NCBI GenBank assembly: GCA_035633255.1 | Contig: DASQFD010000133.1 | Location: forward strand, 1-52,266 | Source: DASQFD01 sp035633255 | Lineage (GTDB): Bacteria; Actinomycetota; Actinomycetes; Actinomycetales; Dermatophilaceae | Length of the DNA stretch: 52,266 nucleotides | Direction of reading: 5' to 3' | Shown: piece by piece, positions 48,211 through 52,266 of the stretch | Numbering within the stretch: position 1 is the first letter of the stretch | Layout of the letters: each line of letters opens with the position of its first letter | The notes under the pieces: model-generated | Told to the model about the DNA's origin: nothing | Databases searched by the model: none | The model's input: the letters and a program-made list of their open reading frames with translations, nothing else | Program-made: the position numbers and the translations under genes

Positions 48211-49884
48211 ATGCCAGACACCGCCCCGGACACCCTGCGCGTCGTCGTCGTCGGAGGGGTCGCGGGGGGCATGTCCGCCGCCACCCGGCTGCGCCGGCTC
48301 GACGAGCGGGCCCGGGTCACCGTGCTCGAGCGCAGCGGCCACGTCTCCTTCGCCAACTGCGGCCTGCCCTACCACGTGGGCGGTGTCATCGAGGCGCGCT
48401 CGAGCCTGCTGCTGCAGACGCCGGAGTCGCTCGCGGCCCGCTTCGCGCTGGACGTCCGGGTCGGCCACGAGGCCGTCGCGGTCGACCGGGACCGGCGGGT
48501 CGTCTCCGTGCGGGAGCTGGCCACGGGCGCCGAGCTGGAGCTGCCCTACGACGCCCTCGTCCTCTCGCCGGGCGCGCGGCCGGTGCGTCCCCCGGTCCCG
48601 GGCATCGAGCGCGCCCTCACCCTGCGCGACGTCGAGGACACCGACGCCATGGCGGCCGCCGTCGGCGGCGCCCGCACGGCGGTCGTCGTCGGTGGCGGCT
48701 TCATCGGGGTGGAGGTCGCCGAGAACCTGCTTCGCCGCGGGCTCGAGGTGGCCGTCGCGGAGGCGACGCCGCAGGTGATGGCGCCGCTGGACCCCGAGAT
48801 GGTCGCGCCGGTGCACGACCGGCTCCGCGACGCGGGGGTGGAGCTGCGGCTGGCGACCACGGTCGTCGACATCGGCCCGGACACGGTCACCCTGTCCAGC
48901 GGGGAGCGACTGCCCGCGGACGTCGTGGTCGCGGCCATCGGTGTGCGTCCGGACACCCGGCTCGCCGAGCAGGCGGGCCTGGCCCTCGGTCCCCGCGGCG
49001 GCATCGCCGTCGACCGGCAGCTCCGCACCAGCGACCCCCACGTCTACGCGGTGGGCGACGCCGTGGAGAAGGTGGACGCGCTCGACGGCTCCGAGACCCT
49101 GGTCCCGCTCGCCAACACGGCCAACCGCCAGGGCCGGATGGTCGCCGACGTCATCGCCGGGCGCCCGGCCGGCGACCGCCCGGTGCTCGGCACTGCCATC
49201 GTCGGCGTCCTCGGCCTGCAGGTCGCGGCGAGCGGGTGGAACGAGAAGCGGCTGCGCGCCGCGGGCCGGCCGCACCGGGTCATCCACACCCACCCCTTCG
49301 ACCACGCCACCTACTACCCCGGGGCGTCCGGCATGTCGCTGAAGCTCCTCGTGGACCCGGAGACCGACGCGATCCTGGGTGTCCAGGGCGTCGGGGAGGC
49401 CGGGGTCGACAAGCGGGTCGACGTCATCGCGACCGCCATCGCGGGGGGACTGACCGCGAGCGACCTCGCGGACCTCGAGCTCGCCTACGCCCCGCAGTTC
49501 GGGTCCGCCAAGGACCCCGTCAACATGCTCGGCTACGTCGCGGAGAACCTCCGGGACGGCACGACCCGGAGCATCCAGTGGCACGAGGTCGACGCCGCGG
49601 TCGCGGACGGCGCGACCGTGGTGGACGTGCGGACCGAACGCGAGTTCACCGCCGGCGCCATCCCGGGCGCCCTCCTGCTGCCCGTCGACGAGCTGCGGGC
49701 CCGACTCGACGAGCTGCCGGCCGGACCGCTCGTCGTGCACTGCGCCGTCGGCATCCGTGGCCACGTCGCCGCCCGCGTCCTCGCCCAGGAGGGCTGGGAC
49801 GTCCGCAACCTCGACGGCGGCTACCGCACCTGGTCGGCCGGACGGTCCCTTGCCCGTTCTCCACAGGGGGTTCTCGCGCCATGA
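48211..49884 (+). CDS. CoA-disulfide reductase with C-terminal rhodanese domain
   Basis: A 557-aa flavoprotein of the CoADR-RHD/Npsr type. FAD fold RVVVVGGVAGGMSAATRLRR; active-site Cys50 in VSFANCGLPYHVGG; NAD(P)H fold VVVGGGFIGVEVAENLLRRG; flavin motif DPHVYAVGDAVE; dimerisation domain to about residue 450. A rhodanese domain follows with Cys511 in VVHCAVGIRGH. Such enzymes reduce CoA-persulfide, CoA disulfide or polysulfide. It overlaps the downstream dioxygenase gene by ATGA and is controlled by the palindrome upstream. Confidence 0.9.
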   Translation: MPDTAPDTLRVVVVGGVAGGMSAATRLRRLDERARVTVLERSGHVSFANCGLPYHVGGVIEARSSLLLQTPESLAARFALDVRVGHEAVAVDRDRRVVSVRELATGAELELPYDALVLSPGARPVRPPVPGIERALTLRDVEDTDAMAAAVGGARTAVVVGGGFIGVEVAENLLRRGLEVAVAEATPQVMAPLDPEMVAPVHDRLRDAGVELRLATTVVDIGPDTVTLSSGERLPADVVVAAIGVRPDTRLAEQAGLALGPRGGIAVDRQLRTSDPHVYAVGDAVEKVDALDGSETLVPLANTANRQGRMVADVIAGRPAGDRPVLGTAIVGVLGLQVAASGWNEKRLRAAGRPHRVIHTHPFDHATYYPGASGMSLKLLVDPETDAILGVQGVGEAGVDKRVDVIATAIAGGLTASDLADLELAYAPQFGSAKDPVNMLGYVAENLRDGTTRSIQWHEVDAAVADGATVVDVRTEREFTAGAIPGALLLPVDELRARLDELPAGPLVVHCAVGIRGHVAARVLAQEGWDVRNLDGGYRTWSAGRSLARSPQGVLAP

Positions 49885-51275
49885 CCGACGTCCCGACGAT
49901 CCGCACCCTGGAGACGGCGAGCCTCGGCGACCGCAGCTACCTCGTGCACGACGGCGAGGTCGCCTTCGTGGTCGACCCGCAACGCGACATCGACCGGGTG
50001 CTCGAGCTGGCACGGGAGGACGGCGTCACGGTCACCCACGTCCTGGAGACCCACCTCCACAACGACTACGTCACCGGCGGCCTCGCCCTGGCACGGGCGA
50101 CGGGCGCGGCATACCTGGTCAACGCCGCGGACGAGGTGGGCTTCGAGCGCCGGCCCGTCGCGGACGGGGACGTCGTGGAGGTCTCCCCGCGCATGTCGCT
50201 GCTCGCCGTCGCGACCCCGGGCCACACCTACACCCACCTCTCCTACGTCCTGCGCTCCGAGGGCGGCGACGTCGCGGTGTTCACCGGCGGCTCGCTGCTC
50301 GACGGCTCGACGGGACGGCCCGACCTGCTGGGCGCCGAGCACACCCACGACCTGGCCCGCCACCAGTTCGCCTCCGCGCACCGGCTGGCGGCCGAGGTGG
50401 ACGACGACGCCGAGGTGCTGCCCACCCACGGGTTCGGCAGCTTCTGCTCCTCCAGCCAGTCCTCGGCGACCTCCTCGACGATCGGCGCGGAGAGGCGCTC
50501 CAACCCGGTGCTCACCTCCGAGGAGGAGGAGTGGCTGGCCGACCTGGTGGCCGGGCTGGAGGAGTGGCCGGTCTACTACGTGCACATGGCGCTCCTCAAC
50601 GCGGCCGGTCCCGCCGCGCCCTCGCTCGAGCCGCCGTCCACGGTGGACGCGGCGGTGATCCGCTCGCGCCTCGAGGCCGGGGAGTGGGTCGTGGACCTGC
50701 GCACCCGCACCGCCTTCGCGGCCGGCCACGTCCCGGGCAGCTACAACGTCGGCCTCGACGGGCAGTTCTCCACCTACGTCGGGTGGCTGGCGCCGTGGGG
50801 CACGCCGATCACCCTGCTCGGCGAGAGCGGGGAGCAGGTGGCCGAGGCACAGCGCGAGCTGGTGCGCATCGGCGTCGACGAGCTGGCCGGGCAGGCGACC
50901 GGGGGGCCGGAGGACTGGACCGACCGGCCGGCGCCCTTCCCCCGCGCGACCTTCGCCGACCTGGCCGACGTGCGGCACCACCGACCCGTCAGCGTGGTCG
51001 ACGTGCGCCGGCCCGCGGAGTTCCGGGACGGCCACGTCGAGGGCGCGGTGAACCTGCCGATCCACGACGTGGTCGCCCGCGCGGACGACGCGCCGCGGGG
51101 CGAGCTGTGGGTGCACTGCACCAGCGGCTACCGCGCGTCGATCGCCGCCTCGGTGCTCGCCGCGAACGGCCGAACCGTGGTGGCCGTCGACGACGACTTC
51201 GGGAAGGCCGGCGAGACCGGTCTGCCCCTCGTCGCGGACGGCGGCCGGGACGCGGTTCCGGACCCCAGCGCGTGA
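49881..51275 (+). CDS. Persulfide dioxygenase-rhodanese fusion (CstB-like)
   Basis: A 464-aa protein. Residues 1-250: metallo-beta-lactamase fold of the ETHE1/persulfide dioxygenase type (ETHLHNDYVTGG at about 54-65, ATPGHTYTHLSY, VLPTHGFGSFC). Residues about 265-345: a rhodanese-like domain without catalytic Cys. Residues about 370-450: a second rhodanese with Cys about 412 in WVHCTSGYRAS. The layout MBL-pseudorhodanese-rhodanese is that of CstB, which turns persulfide into thiosulfate. Note HxHxDY where HxHxDH is classical. It overlaps genes on both sides by 4 bp. Confidence 0.9.
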   Translation: MTDVPTIRTLETASLGDRSYLVHDGEVAFVVDPQRDIDRVLELAREDGVTVTHVLETHLHNDYVTGGLALARATGAAYLVNAADEVGFERRPVADGDVVEVSPRMSLLAVATPGHTYTHLSYVLRSEGGDVAVFTGGSLLDGSTGRPDLLGAEHTHDLARHQFASAHRLAAEVDDDAEVLPTHGFGSFCSSSQSSATSSTIGAERRSNPVLTSEEEEWLADLVAGLEEWPVYYVHMALLNAAGPAAPSLEPPSTVDAAVIRSRLEAGEWVVDLRTRTAFAAGHVPGSYNVGLDGQFSTYVGWLAPWGTPITLLGESGEQVAEAQRELVRIGVDELAGQATGGPEDWTDRPAPFPRATFADLADVRHHRPVSVVDVRRPAEFRDGHVEGAVNLPIHDVVARADDAPRGELWVHCTSGYRASIAASVLAANGRTVVAVDDDFGKAGETGLPLVADGGRDAVPDPSA

Positions 51276-52126
51276 ACCTCCTGGTCGTCGCCGCCGGCCT
51301 CGTGGTCGGCGTGTTGCTCGGCGCGCTCGGCGGCGGCGGCGCGGTGCTCACGGTCCCGGTGCTGATCTACGGGCTGGGTATGCCGGTCCACACCGCGACG
51401 ACCGCCTCCCTCGTCGTCGTCGGCAGCGCGGCGCTGGTCGCGGCCCTGCCGCACGCGCGCAGCGGCCGGGTGCGGTGGAAGCAGGGGCTGGTCTTCGGCG
51501 TGCTCGGGACGCTCGGCACCGCCGCGGGCTCCTGGCTCTCCCGGGGCATCAACCCCGACCTGCTGCTGCTCGGCTTCGCCGCCCTGCTGGCGGTCATCGC
51601 CGTCCTCATGTGGCGACGGTCCGGCCGCGCCGACCCGGACCCCGGCGCCGATCCGGACCCCGGCGCCGATCCGGACCCCGGCGCCGACCCGGGCCCCGGC
51701 GCCGACGCCGCGGCGGACGGGGCGGCGGCGACCGGACGGCGCCGGCCCGCCCAGCCGCTGCTGGTCATGCTGACGGCCACGGGCGTGGGCCTGCTCACCG
51801 GCCTCTTCGGCGTGGGCGGGGGGTTCGCCATCGTGCCCGCGCTCGTGCTGGCCCTCGGGTTCCCCATGCCCGTCGCCGTCGGCACCTCGCTCGTGGTCAT
51901 CGCGGTCAACAGCGCGACCGCGCTGGCCGAACGCCTGGTGAACGGGGTCGAGCTCGACTGGCCGGTCGTCCTGGTCTTCTCCGCCCTGGCCATCGCCGGG
52001 GGCCTGGTCGGCTCGCGGGTCACCGGGCGGGTGCGGCCCGAGGTGCTGCAACGCGCGTTCGCGGCGCTGCTGGGCAGCGTGGCGGTGTACATGGCGGTGC
52101 GCAGCGGGACCACGCTGCTGGCGTGA
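51272..52126 (+). CDS. TauE/SafE-family sulfite (or sulfur oxyanion) exporter
   Basis: A 284-aa membrane protein with two homologous halves of about four helices. Half 1 is LVVGVLLGALGGGGAVLTVP with MPVHTATTASLVVVG; half 2 is GLLTGLFGVGGGFAIVPALV with MPVAVGTSLVVIAVNS. The family exports sulfite, thiosulfate or organosulfonates. The linker contains four copies of an ADPDPG-type hexapeptide. Starts at a GTG overlapping the dioxygenase stop, so it is the last gene of the sulfur operon and probably removes its product. Confidence 0.88.
   Translation: MNLLVVAAGLVVGVLLGALGGGGAVLTVPVLIYGLGMPVHTATTASLVVVGSAALVAALPHARSGRVRWKQGLVFGVLGTLGTAAGSWLSRGINPDLLLLGFAALLAVIAVLMWRRSGRADPDPGADPDPGADPDPGADPGPGADAAADGAAATGRRRPAQPLLVMLTATGVGLLTGLFGVGGGFAIVPALVLALGFPMPVAVGTSLVVIAVNSATALAERLVNGVELDWPVVLVFSALAIAGGLVGSRVTGRVRPEVLQRAFAALLGSVAVYMAVRSGTTLLA
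51632..51703 (+). repeat. 18-bp in-frame tandem repeat, four copies, inside the exporter gene
   Basis: Units start at 51632, 51650, 51668 and 51686 and read GACCCGGACCCCGGCGCC with few changes. Each encodes Asp-Pro-Asp-Pro-Gly-Ala (the last one Asp-Pro-Gly-Pro-Gly-Ala), giving an acidic, proline-rich loop between the two membrane halves. Confidence 0.85.
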
Positions 52127-52138
52127 GCCGGCCCGCCG

Positions 52139-52266
52139 TCACAGCTGGTCGAGCAGCCATCCGGGGCCGCGGCAGGTCGCACCGACCGCCTCCACCCGGC
52201 GCCGAAGCTCGCGGTCGGCGGTGACGACCGTGACGAGGACCCCCTGCCGGTCGCCGTCGCCGAGCC
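52139..52266 (-). CDS. NYN-domain (YacP-like) ribonuclease, C-terminal fragment
   Basis: The window ends inside this gene; about 41 C-terminal residues are visible. GVLVTVVTADRELRRRVEAV followed by GATCRGPGWLLDQL and the stop matches the end of PIN-like NYN/YacP proteins, where VTADRELRRR contains the last conserved Asp and Arg of the nuclease site. It converges on the exporter gene with 12 nt between stops. The N-terminus is beyond the edge. Confidence 0.6.
   Translation of the reverse strand, partial: LGDGDRQGVLVTVVTADRELRRRVEAVGATCRGPGWLLDQL

Overview
The window is about 73% G+C with short intergenic gaps. Coding genes sit on both strands, and partner genes commonly overlap by GTGA or ATGA (for example 424-427, 12044-12047, 14209-14212, 17026-17029, 27863-27866, 37321-37324, 42845-42848, 49881-49884, 51272-51275). 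A Bpa-type proteasome activator ending in GQYL, the codon bias and many leaderless promoters (TANNNT box 6-8 nt before the start codon) point to an actinobacterium. I infer Micrococcales of the Ornithinimicrobium/Serinicoccus/Janibacter type. No rRNA, tRNA, CRISPR array, phage or insertion sequence was found.

Layout. 0.2-5.5 kb: a VapBC toxin-antitoxin pair, a decayed FtsX-like permease, a deazaflavin-type nitroreductase, Bpa, a small glycine-rich membrane protein, an FAD-binding dehydrogenase and a HAD phosphatase. 5.5-10.4 kb: a membrane metallophosphoesterase fused to a DUF998-like domain, an acyl-CoA synthetase and a sucrase/ferredoxin-like protein. 10.5-20.3 kb: a polyol/pentose block. 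A mannitol-dehydrogenase-family enzyme, two zinc alcohol dehydrogenases and a xylulokinase form one + strand operon. It converges on a XylFGH-type ABC transporter preceded by a ROK repressor. Together these could import a pentose or polyol, oxidise it to xylulose and phosphorylate that. 20.4-23.3 kb: a JmjC/cupin oxygenase coupled to an 86-aa acidic repeat protein, then a GlgC-like nucleotidyltransferase. 23.3-31.9 kb: lipid-type oxidoreductases, including a TetR-flanked operon (acyl-CoA dehydrogenase, SDR, APH-type kinase, SDR), a crotonase and a quinone reductase. 31.9-38.4 kb: NAD synthetase, a GNAT, an MpaB-like oxygenase, a class V aminotransferase, a small membrane protein and a ZIP transporter. 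38.5-45.5 kb: LysR with a divergent 56-aa ORF and an alcohol dehydrogenase, a GNAT, a frameshifted SGNH hydrolase, a DnaQ-like exonuclease and a cNMP/CBS/DUF294 protein.

45.5-52.1 kb is a reactive-sulfur cluster: sulfide:quinone oxidoreductase, a small partner ORF, a methyltransferase, a Cys-rich mini-protein, CoA-disulfide reductase-rhodanese, persulfide dioxygenase-rhodanese and a TauE exporter. It has two C/G-run palindromes of the CsoR/CstR operator kind. The right edge cuts an NYN/YacP-like gene.

The main unusual points are five. (1) An acidic three-repeat mini-protein is translationally coupled to a JmjC oxygenase. (2) The octamer GTATGCCG occurs about 43 times, in both orientations. 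(3) Tandem duplications begin at the 3' ends of genes and carry the stop-codon region (xylB, crotonase, DUF294). (4) A frameshift removes the SGNH stop and opens a reading frame through a 64-bp repeat into a GNAT. (5) One 10-bp core appears to serve two divergent leaderless promoters.
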